64,000 bases of DNA from Pseudorhodobacter turbinis (GCF_005234135.1 NZ_CP039964.1:2031001-2095000), one strand, 5' to 3'; shown: positions 35,533 through 46,135, numbered from the stretch's first letter. Notes: generated by a model from the letters alone, not told the origin. Numbers and translations: made by a program.

Positions 35533-36840
35533 ATGACCGAGCCGAAAAAGCTGTTTATCAAAACCTATGGCTGTCAGATGAATGTCTATGACAGTGAGCG
35601 CATGGCCGAAAGCCTTGGCGCGTCGGGTTATGTACAGACCGACACGGCCGAGGGCGCGGATATGGTGATGATCAACACCTGCCATATTCGTGAAAAGGCA
35701 TCCGAGAAGCTGTTTTCCGATCTGGGCCGTTTGCGCCCTGCCAAAGAGGCAAATCCGAACCTTAAAATCGCGGTGGCAGGCTGTGTGGCCCAGGCCGAGG
35801 GCGCCGAGATTTTGCGCCGGATGCCGCTGGTGGATCTGGTCGTCGGGCCGCAAAGCTATCACCGTTTGCCGCAGATGGAGGCCAAGATCCAAAAGGGCGA
35901 GCGTGCGATCGATACCGAATTTCCGCCCGAGGACAAGTTTGACCATTTGCCCGAACGCAAAGCCATGCGCGGACCGACGGCATTTCTGACGGTACAGGAA
36001 GGCTGTGACAAGTTTTGCGCCTTTTGTGTGGTGCCCTATACCCGCGGCGCCGAGGTAAGCCGCCCCCCCGAACGCCTGCTGGCCGAAGCGCGCAATCTGG
36101 CGTCGCGCGGTGTGCGCGAACTGACCTTGCTGGGCCAGAATGTGAATGCCTATAGCGCGGATGGTTACGGCCTTGCGCGGTTGATCCGTGAATTGGCGGG
36201 GGTGGAGGGGATCGACCGCCTGCGCTATATGACCAGCCATCCTAATGATATGGAAGATGATCTGATCGCGGCGCATGGCGATTGCCCGCAACTGATGCCT
36301 TATCTGCATTTGCCGGTGCAATCGGGGTCGGATCGTATCCTCAAGGCGATGAACCGCAAGCATACGGCGGCGGACTATCTGCGTGTTCTTGATCGTATTC
36401 GCGCGGCACGGCCCGATATTTTGCTGACCTCCGATTTCATCGTCGGCTTTCCGGGTGAAACCGATGCGGATTTCCAAGAGACTTTGGCCCTGGTGCGCGA
36501 GGTCGGCTACGGCATGGCCTATTCGTTCAAATATTCTGCCCGCCCAGGCACCCCCGCTGCCGAAAAGCCCGAGGTGGAAACCGCCATCGCCGACGCCCGC
36601 CTGCAAGAGTTGCAAGCTTTGCTGACATCGCAACAGCGTGCGGCACAGGATGCGATGGTGGGGCAAGAGGTGCATGTTCTTTATGAAAAGCAGGGTCGGC
36701 AAGACGGCCAGATGGTTGGCAAATCGGATCATCTTCATGCAGTACATGTGACCGATCCAGCCGGAAAACCGGGCGAATTGGTGCGCGTCAGGGTAACAGA
36801 ATCAAAGACAAATTCCCTTGCTGCGGTAAGATTATCTTAA
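35533..36840 (+). CDS. miaB: tRNA-2-methylthio-N6-dimethylallyladenosine synthase
   Basis: MiaB is a radical-SAM methylthiotransferase that modifies A37 of tRNAs reading UNN codons. The 435-residue protein has the N-terminal UPF0004 cluster cysteines (Cys14, Cys50, Cys84), the radical-SAM motif CDKFCAFC (Cys158, 162, 165) and a C-terminal TRAM domain (about 375-435). I use the ATG at 35533 ([21 protein letters not shown]); upstream in-frame codons are not conserved. Confidence 0.96.
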   Translation: MTEPKKLFIKTYGCQMNVYDSERMAESLGASGYVQTDTAEGADMVMINTCHIREKASEKLFSDLGRLRPAKEANPNLKIAVAGCVAQAEGAEILRRMPLVDLVVGPQSYHRLPQMEAKIQKGERAIDTEFPPEDKFDHLPERKAMRGPTAFLTVQEGCDKFCAFCVVPYTRGAEVSRPPERLLAEARNLASRGVRELTLLGQNVNAYSADGYGLARLIRELAGVEGIDRLRYMTSHPNDMEDDLIAAHGDCPQLMPYLHLPVQSGSDRILKAMNRKHTAADYLRVLDRIRAARPDILLTSDFIVGFPGETDADFQETLALVREVGYGMAYSFKYSARPGTPAAEKPEVETAIADARLQELQALLTSQQRAAQDAMVGQEVHVLYEKQGRQDGQMVGKSDHLHAVHVTDPAGKPGELVRVRVTESKTNSLAAVRLS

Positions 36841-37017
36841 CGATTTCCGCGATTTCCCTGTGAAATAGGCGATATCAAGCCCCTGAAAACGCCCCAAGTG
36901 CAACAATCGCTGCGGCAATGTCGCGCTAGAGGCTAGTTTTTGCTTTACAATGGCGGCGCGGAATTGCAGTCCTTAAATAGATATCAAGTATGCGTGAAAC
37001 CCGGGGGGGTTACCACT

Positions 37018-37584
37018 GTGAAAAAACAGATTACGAATGCGACGAAGATGATGATCGGGGCGGCCGCGCTTGCGCTTGGCCTTTCCGGGCCATCTGCGGT
37101 TCTGGCAAAGCCGGAAGTCACCGGGCAGATCGAGTGGGGCCTTTGGGTCGACGACGACGGTTGTATGCACTGGTGGGCTGATGGTGGCCTTGAAGGCTAT
37201 ATGGTGCCGCGCCGGAATCCGGAAACCGGTAAGCCGGTTTGCCTCAAGAAGAACACCTGTCTGGTGGAAAACACCGACACGTTGTTCCACACCGACAGCG
37301 CCAATCTGACAGCAAAAGGGCGCGCCCGTTTGCAAAAGTTCTTCCAAAGCACGGACGCTTTTGGTTACGCCATTTATGGCCATACCGACAGCCGCGCCTC
37401 GCATGGCTATAACCAAAATCTGTCGGAGCGCCGCGCCGCCTCTGTCGGTTCTGTTGCCCGCTCGGTCGGGGCCGCGGTAGAGCGCCAGATGGGATACGGG
37501 GAAACACGTCCGGTCGCGCCCAACTCTTCTGCTAAAGGTATGCAAAAGAACCGTCGGGTCGAAATCGTTTGCTACAGGTGGTAA
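37018..37584 (+). CDS. OmpA-family periplasmic protein with DGC-DGLEGY domain
   Basis: The 188-residue protein has a signal peptide (residues 1-30, ending SAVLA), a short cysteine-bearing domain at 46-75 (DDDGCMHWWADGGLEGYMVP and PETGKPVC), and an OmpA-like peptidoglycan-binding domain at about 85-188 (YGHTDSRASHGYNQNLSERR, NRRVEIVCYRW). It starts with GTG at 37018 behind a G-rich site. The lipoprotein encoded next repeats the short cysteine domain, so the pair probably works together in the periplasm. The function of the short domain is unknown. Confidence 0.8.
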   Translation: MKKQITNATKMMIGAAALALGLSGPSAVLAKPEVTGQIEWGLWVDDDGCMHWWADGGLEGYMVPRRNPETGKPVCLKKNTCLVENTDTLFHTDSANLTAKGRARLQKFFQSTDAFGYAIYGHTDSRASHGYNQNLSERRAASVGSVARSVGAAVERQMGYGETRPVAPNSSAKGMQKNRRVEIVCYRW

Positions 37585-37589
37585 CAGAT

Positions 37590-37967
37590 ATGATCAACGC
37601 AATGAAATTGAGCGCAGGTCTTGTTGCTGCTTTGGCACTGACGGGCTGTGAAAAGTTCGAAGGCACCGAGGCTTACCGTGATGGCTCCTCGGTCATCGCT
37701 ACGGGACAAGACCAAGGCCATGATGAGGGCGTTTTGGCCAATGGCCGTGCCGCTATCGCCTATGATCCGGATGGCTGCCAGAACTGGGTTATCGACGACG
37801 GTCTGGAAGGCTATGCCACGCCACGCTTTGATCCGGTATCGGGCTTGCCCGTTTGTGATGGCCGCTACCCGCCCGGGACGGTTATCCGCGAATATCAGTC
37901 GACGACCGAAGGCATCAAAGACAGCGTTTCAGGCCACGGCCGCCGGACTGTAGTTGTTCGCCGCTAA
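37590..37967 (+). CDS. small lipoprotein with DGC-DGLEGY domain
   Basis: The 125-residue product has a lipoprotein signal: a hydrophobic segment and LTGC with the lipidated Cys20. Residues 59-89 (DPDGCQNWVIDDGLEGYATP and PVSGLPVCDG) repeat the domain of the OmpA-like protein encoded immediately upstream, with both cysteines, the Trp and the DGLEGY kept. The rest is polar and ends in a basic tail. The gene follows by 5 bp and a hairpin terminator ends the pair. No named family is recognised. Confidence 0.75.
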   Translation: MINAMKLSAGLVAALALTGCEKFEGTEAYRDGSSVIATGQDQGHDEGVLANGRAAIAYDPDGCQNWVIDDGLEGYATPRFDPVSGLPVCDGRYPPGTVIREYQSTTEGIKDSVSGHGRRTVVVRR

Positions 37968-37990
37968 ACATTGGCACCAAAGAATTGATC

Positions 37991-38022
37991 GGGCCGTAGC
38001 GCAAGCTGCGGCCCTTTATTTT
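37991..38022 (+). terminator. terminator after the lipoprotein gene
   Basis: GGGCCGTAGC, loop GCAA, GCTGCGGCCC, then TTTATTTT: a 10-bp stem with one G-T pair and a T-rich tail, 23 bp after the lipoprotein stop. Confidence 0.85.
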
Positions 38023-38136
38023 GGGCTGGGGGCGTGGCAAAAGCCCGCGCTTTTTCTGATTTTGTAAAGATGCCTCTTGCGCTGGCGGGAAATGACCCCA
38101 CACTTTATGCAGGCCCCAAGCTAGAAGGAGAATTCC

Positions 38137-39147
38137 TTGGGAACAGGCATGATGATCCCCCCGCAAGAGACGGTTGAAACCCTGTTGGAGTTTCCCGATA
38201 ACCGCTTATTGATTGATCTTTGCGGTGAGTTTGATCGAAATCTGACGCAGGTTGAACAGCAGACCGGGGTGAATATCCTGCGCCGTGGCAACCTTTTGGC
38301 GGTTCTTGGTGGTGCGGGCGCGCGCGAATATGCGACGGCCGTGCTACAATCGCTCTATGCCCGGCTGGAGGCGGGGCGGGGGATTGAGGCTGGCGATATT
38401 GACGGTGCCATCCGGATGGGCCGCCCGATGCCCGACCGGGTCCTTGTTCCAAGCGAAGAGATCGCGCAGGTTGGCGGTGATCGCTATGCCATACGCACCC
38501 GCAAAAAGCCGGTGGAGCCGCGGACTGATGCCCAAAAAGCCTATGTCGCAAGCCTGTTCGACAATGATCTTGGCTTTGGGATTGGACCTGCGGGAACGGG
38601 CAAAACCTATTTGGCCGTGGCTGTTGGTGTGACCATGTTTCTGGCGGGGGCGGTGGACAAGATTATCTTGTCGCGCCCTGCGGTAGAGGCGGGCGAACGG
38701 CTTGGCTTTCTGCCCGGCGACATGAAAGAAAAAATCGACCCCTATATGCAGCCGCTCTATGACGCGCTGAATGATTTCCTGCCGCAAAAGCAGCTTGCCA
38801 AGCTGATGGAGGACAAGCGTATCGAGATCGCGCCGCTGGCCTTTATGCGCGGCCGCACCTTGGCGAATGCTTTTGTGGTGCTTGACGAGGCGCAAAATGC
38901 CACAACCATGCAGATGAAGATGTTCCTGACCCGTTTGGGCGAAGGTTCGCGCATGGTTATTACTGGCGATCGCACGCAGGTGGACCTGCCGCGCGGCACT
39001 GCCAGCGGCCTATCCGATGCCGAACGTATCCTTGACGGGGTGCGGGGTGTTAGCTTTAATTATTTCACCTCCAAGGATGTCGTGCGACACCCGCTTGTGG
39101 CGCGCATTATTGAAGCGTATGAGGCTGATGATGGAGCCTCTGGTTGA
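38137..39147 (+). CDS. phoH: PhoH family protein
   Basis: PhoH-like ATPase of the PhoH-YbeY-CorC-Lnt cluster, thought to act in RNA or ribosome metabolism. The 336-residue protein has an N-terminal KH-like part, Walker A GPAGTGKT at 150-157, and Walker B FVVLDEAQN near 252. I favour the TTG start at 38137 since AGAAGGAG lies six bases upstream; ATG at 38149 would be four codons shorter. The last codons overlap the ybeY start. Confidence 0.93.
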   Translation: MGTGMMIPPQETVETLLEFPDNRLLIDLCGEFDRNLTQVEQQTGVNILRRGNLLAVLGGAGAREYATAVLQSLYARLEAGRGIEAGDIDGAIRMGRPMPDRVLVPSEEIAQVGGDRYAIRTRKKPVEPRTDAQKAYVASLFDNDLGFGIGPAGTGKTYLAVAVGVTMFLAGAVDKIILSRPAVEAGERLGFLPGDMKEKIDPYMQPLYDALNDFLPQKQLAKLMEDKRIEIAPLAFMRGRTLANAFVVLDEAQNATTMQMKMFLTRLGEGSRMVITGDRTQVDLPRGTASGLSDAERILDGVRGVSFNYFTSKDVVRHPLVARIIEAYEADDGASG

Positions 39148-39640
39148 TACCCTGATCGAAGACCCGCGTTGGGAAGGTTTCGGGCTTGCCGCCTTGGCAA
39201 CCCGTGCCTGTGATGCTGCGTTAAGGGAACTTGGCGTTCCTGTTCAAGGTTTTACGCTGTGCCTGATGGGGTGTGACGATGCGCATATTGCCACGCTCAA
39301 CGCAGATTTTCGTGGCAAGCCGACCCCAACCAATGTGCTGTCCTGGCCATCCGAGGAACGGGCCGCCGAATACGCGGGCGAGGTGCCGGATCTGCCCGAT
39401 GCAGGGCCCGCGGATAACCCTGAAAACCTTGGCGACATTGCGATTGCATGGGAAACCTGCATGGCCGAGGCCGAGGCCGCGACAAAGCCGATGGCCGATC
39501 ATGTGACTCATTTGGTCATTCACGGATTGTTACATCTTCTTGGCTATGACCATATTGACGACATAGATGCCACATTGATGGAAACAACAGAAGCGCGCAT
39601 ACTTGAAACACTGGGTCTGGCGAACCCATATGATAATTAG
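39128..39640 (+). CDS. ybeY: endoribonuclease YbeY, 16S rRNA maturation
   Basis: YbeY is a metal-dependent endoribonuclease needed for 16S rRNA 3'-end processing and ribosome quality control. The C-terminal half carries the zinc site HGLLHLLGYDH (about residues 132-142), and the N-terminal half has NADFRGKPTPTNVLSW. Two adjacent ATGs (39128, 39131) can start it; both overlap the end of phoH by about 20 bp. It is followed by the CorC gene. Confidence 0.95.
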   Translation: MMEPLVDTLIEDPRWEGFGLAALATRACDAALRELGVPVQGFTLCLMGCDDAHIATLNADFRGKPTPTNVLSWPSEERAAEYAGEVPDLPDAGPADNPENLGDIAIAWETCMAEAEAATKPMADHVTHLVIHGLLHLLGYDHIDDIDATLMETTEARILETLGLANPYDN

Positions 39641-39677
39641 CCCCGCTATTTCTGGGGCCTTGGTCGGAAAAGGACAG

Positions 39678-40604
39678 ATGGGTAGTACGAATAACGGGTC
39701 GGTCACTTTGGTAGAGAACCAAAGCGGGGCGGACCAAGAAGAAGACGAACCTCCGCAACGTGGCTTTTTCGGGCGCATTTTTGACGCGCTCAGCCCGTCA
39801 GACACCTCTCTTGAGGGGGAGGAACTGCCTGTCCAGGGCCCAATACGCCCGGCATCAGGCACTGGCATGGCGAACCTGCGCAAGCTGCGGGTGGATGATG
39901 TTGCCGTTCCCAAGGTGGAAATTACCGCCGTCCCCGTAACCATCGGAAAAGAAGAGCTGGTTGAGGTGTTCCGTGAAAACGGGTTCAGCCGCATGCCGGT
40001 TTATAAGGACACGCTGGATCATCCGCTTGGCCTTGTGCTGTTAAAGGATCTTGCGCTGCAATATGGGTTTGCCGGTGCTTCGGGGCGTTTCTCGCTGCGC
40101 AAGTTGCTGCGTCCCATGCTTTATGCCCCGCCTTCGATGCCTCTTGGTGTTTTGCTGCAAAAGATGCAAAAGGACCGGGTTCATATGGCGCTTGTCATTG
40201 ATGAATATGGCGGCGTTGACGGGCTTGTGACCATTGAGGACCTTATCGAAACCGTAATCGGTCAGATTGATGATGAGCATGACGAGGTGGAAGGTGTGCT
40301 GTGGAAGGAAGACCCTGAAGGGGTGTTTCTGGCCCAAGCCAACGCCCCCTTGGATGAGTTTGAGCAAGCTTTGGGTGTGACCCTGCGCGGCGGCGGCGAT
40401 GATGACGGTGACGTTGATACGCTTGGCGGGCTTGTGTTCTTGCGTTTGGGTCGTATCCCTGCACGAGGTGAGATTATTCCCCATGAAAGCGGCGCGGAAT
40501 TTGAGGTTGTCGATGCCGACCCACGCCGGATCAAGCGGTTGCGCGTGCGTCGCCCCGGTGCGCCGCGCAAGCTATCGGTAGAAATCAAAGCAGCAGCCGA
40601 ATGA
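39678..40604 (+). CDS. corC: CorC/HlyC-type CBS-domain protein
   Basis: The 308-residue protein has two CBS domains (about residues 75-195: AVPVTIGKEELVEVFREN and DRVHMALVIDEYGGVDGLVT) and a C-terminal CorC/HlyC domain (about 215-295). It lacks membrane helices. CorC-type proteins are linked to Mg2+/Co2+ efflux. The ATG at 39678, after AAAAGGACAG, is preferred; the reading frame extends back over ybeY to 39603. The stop overlaps the lnt start by four bases. Confidence 0.9.
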   Translation: MGSTNNGSVTLVENQSGADQEEDEPPQRGFFGRIFDALSPSDTSLEGEELPVQGPIRPASGTGMANLRKLRVDDVAVPKVEITAVPVTIGKEELVEVFRENGFSRMPVYKDTLDHPLGLVLLKDLALQYGFAGASGRFSLRKLLRPMLYAPPSMPLGVLLQKMQKDRVHMALVIDEYGGVDGLVTIEDLIETVIGQIDDEHDEVEGVLWKEDPEGVFLAQANAPLDEFEQALGVTLRGGGDDDGDVDTLGGLVFLRLGRIPARGEIIPHESGAEFEVVDADPRRIKRLRVRRPGAPRKLSVEIKAAAE

Positions 40605-42106
40605 TCCGCCGCCTTGCGGGTGCTTGGCCGGGCTGGCCGCAGCTTGGCTTGGCCTTTGGGCTTGGGGCTGTCATGGCATCGGGGCAAGAGCCCTTGGGGC
40701 TGTGGTTGCTTTCCTTGCTGGCGCTCTATGCGGCGTTGCTATTGGTGGCACGCGCGGGTTCTGCGGGGCGGGCTGCTTGGCTGGGGTTGTTTTTGGCGGG
40801 GGGCTATTTCGCGCTCTCGCTGTCGTGGATTATCGAACCTTTTCTGATTGAGCCTGAAACCTACGCTTGGATGATCCCTTTCGTTCTGGTGCTCTTACCC
40901 TTTGGGTTGGGCCTGTTCTGGGCCTTGGCGGCATGGGGCGGGTATCATCTGGGGCGTGGCGTGCGGTCCCGTGTGCTTGGGTTTGGCGTGTTGCTGACAA
41001 TGGCAGAGCTGGCGCGCGGTTATGTGCTTACGGGTTTTCCTTGGGCGATGATCGGTCATATCTGGATTGATACGCCTGTTGCGCAATCTGCTGCGATCTG
41101 GGGGGCGGGCGGGCTTACCCTGTTTGCCGTACTGCTGGCCGCCTTGCCTGCCGCTTTTGGCTGGCGTTGGCTGGGGCTCTGCGCCGTTTTGGTGGTGGGG
41201 CTGCAGACATGGGGCGATGATCTGCCAAGCCCGACCTACCCCGAGGCACCTGCGATTGTCCGGCTGGTGCAACCGAATGCGGACCAACAGCTGAAATGGG
41301 ACCCTTCGCGTGCGCAGGACCATGTGCAGCGCTTGCTGACGCTGACAGAGGCCAGCGGCACCCAAGGCCGCCCCGATCTGGTGGTGTGGCCGGAAACCTC
41401 GGTGCCGTATCTGTTGAACAATAATGAGGATCTTTTGCGGGTCATCGCCGGTGCCGGGCAGGGCGGGCAGGTCGCTGTTGGTATTCAGCGGGTGGAAGGC
41501 ACACGCGGTTACAACTCCCTTGCCGTGATCGGTGCGGATGGGCAGCTTGGCCAGCTTTATGACAAGCATCATCTTGTTCCCTTTGGTGAATATATCCCCT
41601 TTGGCGATCTGGCGTTCCAACTGTTTGGCTTGCAGGCTTTCGCGTCGCAACAGGGTACGGGCTATTCTGCGGGGCCGGGGGCTGCGGTGCTGGATCTGGG
41701 GGATAAGTTGGGCCATGCGCTGCCGTTGATCTGCTATGAGGCGGTTTTTCCGCAGGATTTGCGGGCCGCCCCCATACGCGCTGATTGGATTTTACAAGTG
41801 ACCAATGACGCGTGGTTTGGCACTTTGACCGGCCCGTGGCAACATCTGGCCCAAGCCCGCCTGCGCGCGATGGAGCAAGGCTTGCCTTTGCTGCGCGCCG
41901 CCAATACCGGGGTTTCTGCGGTGATTGATGCGCGGGGCCGGGTGGTCGCGTCCATTCCATTGGGGGTGAGTGCTTTCGTGGATGCGGCCTTGCCGCCACC
42001 ACTGCCCGAAACCGTTTATGCGCGCTTTGGCGATTTGCCCGTTCTTTTGCTGCTGTTGGCGCTGGCGGGCGCGTTACTTTCGCGCAGGTTGCGCCGCAAG
42101 GCTTGA
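40601..42106 (+). CDS. lnt: apolipoprotein N-acyltransferase
   Basis: Lnt adds the third acyl chain to lipoproteins in the inner membrane. The 501-residue protein has six or so N-terminal helices, then a nitrilase-like periplasmic domain (about 220-470) with the catalytic triad in WPETSVPYL (Glu), DKHHLVPFGEY (Lys) and LPLICYEAVF (Cys), and a last helix at the C-terminus. It is the last gene of phoH-ybeY-corC-lnt, with a four-base overlap. Confidence 0.95.
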   Translation: MIRRLAGAWPGWPQLGLAFGLGAVMASGQEPLGLWLLSLLALYAALLLVARAGSAGRAAWLGLFLAGGYFALSLSWIIEPFLIEPETYAWMIPFVLVLLPFGLGLFWALAAWGGYHLGRGVRSRVLGFGVLLTMAELARGYVLTGFPWAMIGHIWIDTPVAQSAAIWGAGGLTLFAVLLAALPAAFGWRWLGLCAVLVVGLQTWGDDLPSPTYPEAPAIVRLVQPNADQQLKWDPSRAQDHVQRLLTLTEASGTQGRPDLVVWPETSVPYLLNNNEDLLRVIAGAGQGGQVAVGIQRVEGTRGYNSLAVIGADGQLGQLYDKHHLVPFGEYIPFGDLAFQLFGLQAFASQQGTGYSAGPGAAVLDLGDKLGHALPLICYEAVFPQDLRAAPIRADWILQVTNDAWFGTLTGPWQHLAQARLRAMEQGLPLLRAANTGVSAVIDARGRVVASIPLGVSAFVDAALPPPLPETVYARFGDLPVLLLLLALAGALLSRRLRRKA

Positions 42107-42141
42107 CTTGAGGTCTGGCGGGGCATAACGCCAAGGTTCAA

Positions 42142-42187
42142 CCGTCACAACGGCTTCCTGGCGTGGCGGATTACACCTAACGGAGCA
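42142..42187 (+). promoter_or_regulatory. SAM/SAH riboswitch upstream of metK
   Basis: CCGTCAC and GTGGCGG form a 7-bp stem enclosing AACGGCTTCCTGGC, and the loop GCTTCC can pair as a pseudoknot with GGAGCA just before the metK start. That GGAG is the ribosome binding site, so ligand binding would block translation. The CACAACGGCTTCCTGGCGTG core matches the SAM/SAH riboswitch class known from Rhodobacterales metK leaders. Sequence, structure and position all agree. Confidence 0.9.
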
Positions 42188-42193
42188 CTTCCC

Positions 42194-43360
42194 ATGACAC
42201 GCAACAACTATATCTTTACCTCTGAATCCGTTTCAGAGGGCCATCCAGATAAGGTCTGTGACCGGATCTCGGATGCCGTTCTGGATGCCTTCATCGCGGT
42301 TGAACCCAATGCCCGCGTCGCTTGTGAAACCTTTGCAACGACCAAACGCGTTGTCGTTGGTGGCGAAGTGGGGCTGTCGGACCCGGTCAAGCTGAAGGAA
42401 ATGATGGGCAATGTCGAAGGCATCGTACGCGATTGCATCCGCGACATTGGCTATGAGCAAAAGAAGTTTCATTGGGAAACGGTAAAAATTCACAACTTCC
42501 TGCATGAGCAATCTGCGCATATCGCGCAGGGCGTCGACAATGACGGGGCCGGTGATCAGGGGATCATGTTCGGCTATGCCTGTCGTGAAACAGACGCGCT
42601 TATGCCCGCGCCGATCCTTTACAGCCATGCCATTTTGAAACGTCTGGCCGAGGTGCGAAAATCAGGGCAAGAATCCACGTTGCGCCCCGATGCCAAGTCG
42701 CAGATCTCCTTGCGCTATGAGGATGGCAAGCCGGTGGAGGTGACCTCCATCGTGCTGTCCACCCAGCACGAAAGCAAAAAGCAGACCAGCCACGACATCC
42801 GCGCGATTGTGGAGCCCTATATCCGCGAGGTGCTGCCCGCGCATTGGATTACGCCGCAAACGGAATGGTGGGTGAACCCGACGGGCACCTTTGTGATTGG
42901 CGGGCCGGATGGGGATGCGGGCCTGACGGGGCGCAAGATCATCGTGGATACTTACGGCGGGGCTGCCCCCCATGGCGGCGGCGCATTCTCGGGCAAAGAC
43001 CCGACCAAGGTCGATCGTTCGGCGGCCTATGCGGCGCGCTATCTGGCAAAGAACGTGGTCGCGGCCGGGCTTGCGGATCGTTGCACCATTCAGCTTTCTT
43101 ACGCGATAGGCGTGGCCAAGCCGATGTCGATCTATGTTGATACGCATGGCACGGGCGCTGTGCCGGATGCAGAGCTGGAAAAGGTGGTCTGGGCCACGAT
43201 GGACCTGACCCCGCGCGGCATCCGTGAAAAGCTGGACCTGAACAAGCCGATCTATTCGCGCACGGCGGCCTATGGTCATTTCGGCCGCGAACCCGATGCC
43301 GATGGCGGCTTTAGCTGGGAAAAGACCGATTTGATCGAGGCGCTGAAAAAGCCGTTCTGA
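42194..43360 (+). CDS. metK: S-adenosylmethionine synthetase
   Basis: MetK makes SAM from methionine and ATP. The 388-residue protein has [14 protein letters not shown] at the N-terminus, [12 protein letters not shown] (methionine-loop region) near 118 and the P-loop-like GGGAFSGKD near 262. Its leader holds the SAM/SAH riboswitch that overlaps the ribosome binding site, so feedback at translation is expected. A strong bidirectional terminator separates it from the convergent metH genes. Confidence 0.97.
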   Translation: MTRNNYIFTSESVSEGHPDKVCDRISDAVLDAFIAVEPNARVACETFATTKRVVVGGEVGLSDPVKLKEMMGNVEGIVRDCIRDIGYEQKKFHWETVKIHNFLHEQSAHIAQGVDNDGAGDQGIMFGYACRETDALMPAPILYSHAILKRLAEVRKSGQESTLRPDAKSQISLRYEDGKPVEVTSIVLSTQHESKKQTSHDIRAIVEPYIREVLPAHWITPQTEWWVNPTGTFVIGGPDGDAGLTGRKIIVDTYGGAAPHGGGAFSGKDPTKVDRSAAYAARYLAKNVVAAGLADRCTIQLSYAIGVAKPMSIYVDTHGTGAVPDAELEKVVWATMDLTPRGIREKLDLNKPIYSRTAAYGHFGREPDADGGFSWEKTDLIEALKKPF

Positions 43361-43382
43361 TTTAGTGGTTAGCAAATAAAAA

Positions 43383-43405
43383 GCCCCGCGGTTGCGGGGC
43401 TTTTT
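43383..43405 (+). terminator. bidirectional terminator between metK and metH
   Basis: AAAAA-GCCCCGC-GGTT-GCGGGGC-TTTTT: a GC-rich hairpin flanked by A-run and T-run, able to stop both metK (plus) and the methionine synthase genes (minus). Confidence 0.9.
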
Positions 43406-43420
43406 CAATATCCGGGCGCT

Positions 43421-46135
43421 TTATTCGGCGGCCACGGCCGCGGCGGGCTTGAGGCTGTAGTTCAGGATCGGGGCGAGCCAACGCTCGGCTTCTTCCAGCG
43501 TCATTCCCTTGCGATCAGCATAGTCTTGGACCTGATCGCGTTCCACCTTGGCGACGCCGAAATAATAGGCATCGGGGTGACCGATATACATGCCCGACAC
43601 TGATGATCCGGGCCACATCGCCATGCTTTCCGTCAACTCCACACCTGTTGCCGCCGTTGCATCCAGCAGGCTGAACAGCGTCAGCTTTTCGGTATGATCG
43701 GGCTGGGCCGGATATCCGGGGGCGGGACGGATGCCACGGTAGGGTTCGGCGGCCAGCTCATCAGGGGCAAAGGTTTCATCGGCGGCATAGGGCCACAGAT
43801 CGCGGCGCACGCGCTGGTGCATCAGTTCGGCCATCGCCTCGGCAAAGCGGTCTGCAAGCGCTTTGACCAGAATGGCGGAATAGCTGTCATTTGCGGCATC
43901 GAACCGCTTGGAAATCGCGGCCTCTTCCGGCCCTGCGGTCACGACAAAGCCGCCGATGTAATCGGCCACGCCTTCGGGGGCCACGAAATCGGCCAAGGCC
44001 ACATTCGGGCGGCCGGGGCGTTTGGCGTGCTGCTGGCGCAGGGTGTGGAAGGTGGACAGCGGGGTTTGGCGGCCCTCATCGGTAAAGAGGCGGATGTCGT
44101 CACCAACGGTATTGGCGGGCCAAAAACCGACCACGGCGCGGGGGGAGAACCATTTTTCGTTGATGATCTGCCGCAGCATCGCCTGCGCATCGGCAAAGAG
44201 CGCGCGCGCCGCCTCTCCTTGGCGTTCGTCTTGCAGGATTTTTGGATAGACGCCCTTCAGCTCCCACGTTTGAAAGAACGGGGTCCAGTCGATATATTGC
44301 GCGATCTCGGCCAGATCCCAATCTTCGATTACCTGCGCGCCGGTGAATTTCGGGGCGGGAACGGTATAATCCGTCCAGTCGATCTGCATCGGATTGGCCC
44401 GCGCCTTGGCCAGCGGCAGGCGCAGCTTGGCGCGCTCTGCCCGTTCGTGGCGGTCGGTGACAGTGACGTATTCCTCGCGGATACCCTCGATATAGGCGGC
44501 CTTGGTTTCCGGGTTCAAAAGCTGGCTGACAACGCCCACGGCGCGGCTGGCATCCAGCACATAGACGGCCTGGTTTTTGGCATAGCGCGGCGCGATTTTC
44601 ACCGCCGTATGCACCTTGGAGGTGGTCGCCCCCCCGATCAGCAGGGGGATATCGAACCCTTCGCGCTCCATCTCGGCGGCCATATGGGCCATCTCGTCAA
44701 GGCTGGGCGTGATAAGGCCGGACAGGCCGATGATATCGACGTTTTCTTCGCGCGCGACTTGCAGGATTTTTTGCGGCGGGACCATCACGCCAAGGTCGAT
44801 GATCTCATAGTTGTTGCAGGCCAGAACCACGCCGACGATGTTTTTGCCGATATCATGCACATCGCCCTTTACCGTCGCCATCAAAATCTTGCCGGCCGAT
44901 TGCCGCCCCGTGCCGCCGTTCAGACGTTTTTCTTCCTCCATAAAGGGCAGCAGAACCGCGACGGCCTGTTTCATCACGCGGGCGGATTTGACCACCTGCG
45001 GCAAGAACATCTTGCCCGCGCCAAAGAGGTCGCCAACGACGTTCATCCCCGCCATCAGCGGGCCTTCGATCACATGCAGGGGGCGTTCGGCGGCAAGGCG
45101 GGCCTCTTCGGTGTCGGCCTCGATAAATTCGGTGATGCCATTGACCAGCGCATGTTCCAGCCGCTTGTCGTTGGGCCAGTCGCGCCACGCCAGATCGCGG
45201 ACCTTTTCCTCACGCGCGCCACCGCGGAAACGTTCGGCAACCTCCAGCATCCGTTCGGTCGCATCCTCGCGCCGGTTGAGGACGACATCCTCACAGCGTT
45301 CCCGCAGGTCGGGATCGATCTGGTCATAAACTGCAAGCTGGCCCGCATTGACGATGCCCATATCCATGCCCGCCTGAATGGCGTGGTAAAGGAAAACGGC
45401 ATGCATCGCCTCGCGCACCGGCTCATTCCCGCGGAAGGAAAACGACAGGTTCGACACCCCCCCCGAAACATGGGCATGCGGCAGATTGGCCCTGATCCAG
45501 CGAGTTGCCTCAATGAAATCAACGCCGTAATTGTTATGTTCCTCAATCCCAGTGGCAACGGCAAAGACGTTGGGATCAAAGATGATATCCTCGGGCGGAA
45601 AGCCGACCTCATCCACCAGAATGCGGTAGGCGCGGGTGCAAATCTCGATTTTACGCTGACAGGTGTCGGCTTGGCCCTGTTCGTCAAAGGCCATGACCAC
45701 GACCGCCGCCCCGTAGGCAAGGCACAGGCGCGCATGGTGCCGAAACGCCTCTTCGCCCTCTTTCATGCTGATGGAATTGACGATGGATTTGCCCTGAACA
45801 CATTTCAGGCCTGCCTCAATCACCTCCCATTTGGAGCTGTCGATCATGATTGGCACGCGGGCGATATCGGGTTCGGATGCGACAAGGTTAAGGAAATCGA
45901 CCATGACCGCTTTGGAATCGATCAAGCCTTCGTCCATGTTGATGTCGATGATCTGCGCGCCGTTTTCCACCTGATCGCGGGCCACATCCAGTGCCGCAGC
46001 ATAATCGCGGTTGGTAATCAGCTTGCGGAATTTAGCAGAGCCGGTGACGTTGGTCCGCTCACCTACGTTCACGAAAGGAATGTCAGGGGTCAGGACAAAG
46101 GGTTCCAGACCGGAGAGGCGAAGATATGGGGTCAT
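43421..46135 (-). CDS. metH: cobalamin-dependent methionine synthase, C-terminal part (pterin, B12 and activation domains)
   Basis: This 904-residue protein carries three of the four MetH modules: the methyltetrahydrofolate-binding domain ([18 protein letters not shown] from residue 22), the cobalamin domain with the lower-ligand motif DVHDIGKN near residue 427, and the SAM-binding activation domain with [12 protein letters not shown] near 800. The homocysteine-binding module is the separate gene directly upstream, whose stop overlaps this ATG by four bases. Together they regenerate methionine from homocysteine. The reading frame extends upstream of 46135 only as overlap. Confidence 0.95.
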   Translation of the reverse strand: MTPYLRLSGLEPFVLTPDIPFVNVGERTNVTGSAKFRKLITNRDYAAALDVARDQVENGAQIIDINMDEGLIDSKAVMVDFLNLVASEPDIARVPIMIDSSKWEVIEAGLKCVQGKSIVNSISMKEGEEAFRHHARLCLAYGAAVVVMAFDEQGQADTCQRKIEICTRAYRILVDEVGFPPEDIIFDPNVFAVATGIEEHNNYGVDFIEATRWIRANLPHAHVSGGVSNLSFSFRGNEPVREAMHAVFLYHAIQAGMDMGIVNAGQLAVYDQIDPDLRERCEDVVLNRREDATERMLEVAERFRGGAREEKVRDLAWRDWPNDKRLEHALVNGITEFIEADTEEARLAAERPLHVIEGPLMAGMNVVGDLFGAGKMFLPQVVKSARVMKQAVAVLLPFMEEEKRLNGGTGRQSAGKILMATVKGDVHDIGKNIVGVVLACNNYEIIDLGVMVPPQKILQVAREENVDIIGLSGLITPSLDEMAHMAAEMEREGFDIPLLIGGATTSKVHTAVKIAPRYAKNQAVYVLDASRAVGVVSQLLNPETKAAYIEGIREEYVTVTDRHERAERAKLRLPLAKARANPMQIDWTDYTVPAPKFTGAQVIEDWDLAEIAQYIDWTPFFQTWELKGVYPKILQDERQGEAARALFADAQAMLRQIINEKWFSPRAVVGFWPANTVGDDIRLFTDEGRQTPLSTFHTLRQQHAKRPGRPNVALADFVAPEGVADYIGGFVVTAGPEEAAISKRFDAANDSYSAILVKALADRFAEAMAELMHQRVRRDLWPYAADETFAPDELAAEPYRGIRPAPGYPAQPDHTEKLTLFSLLDATAATGVELTESMAMWPGSSVSGMYIGHPDAYYFGVAKVERDQVQDYADRKGMTLEEAERWLAPILNYSLKPAAAVAAE

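Noticed and set aside
35386..36747. Upstream extension of the hypothetical protein gene to 743 codons
   Set aside because: The added part lies wholly antisense to miaB. The protein start at 35385 is natural.
42116..42135. Short inverted repeat TGGCG/CGCCA between lnt and the riboswitch
   Set aside because: The stem is only five bases with an eight-base loop and no T-run, so a terminator call is not justified.
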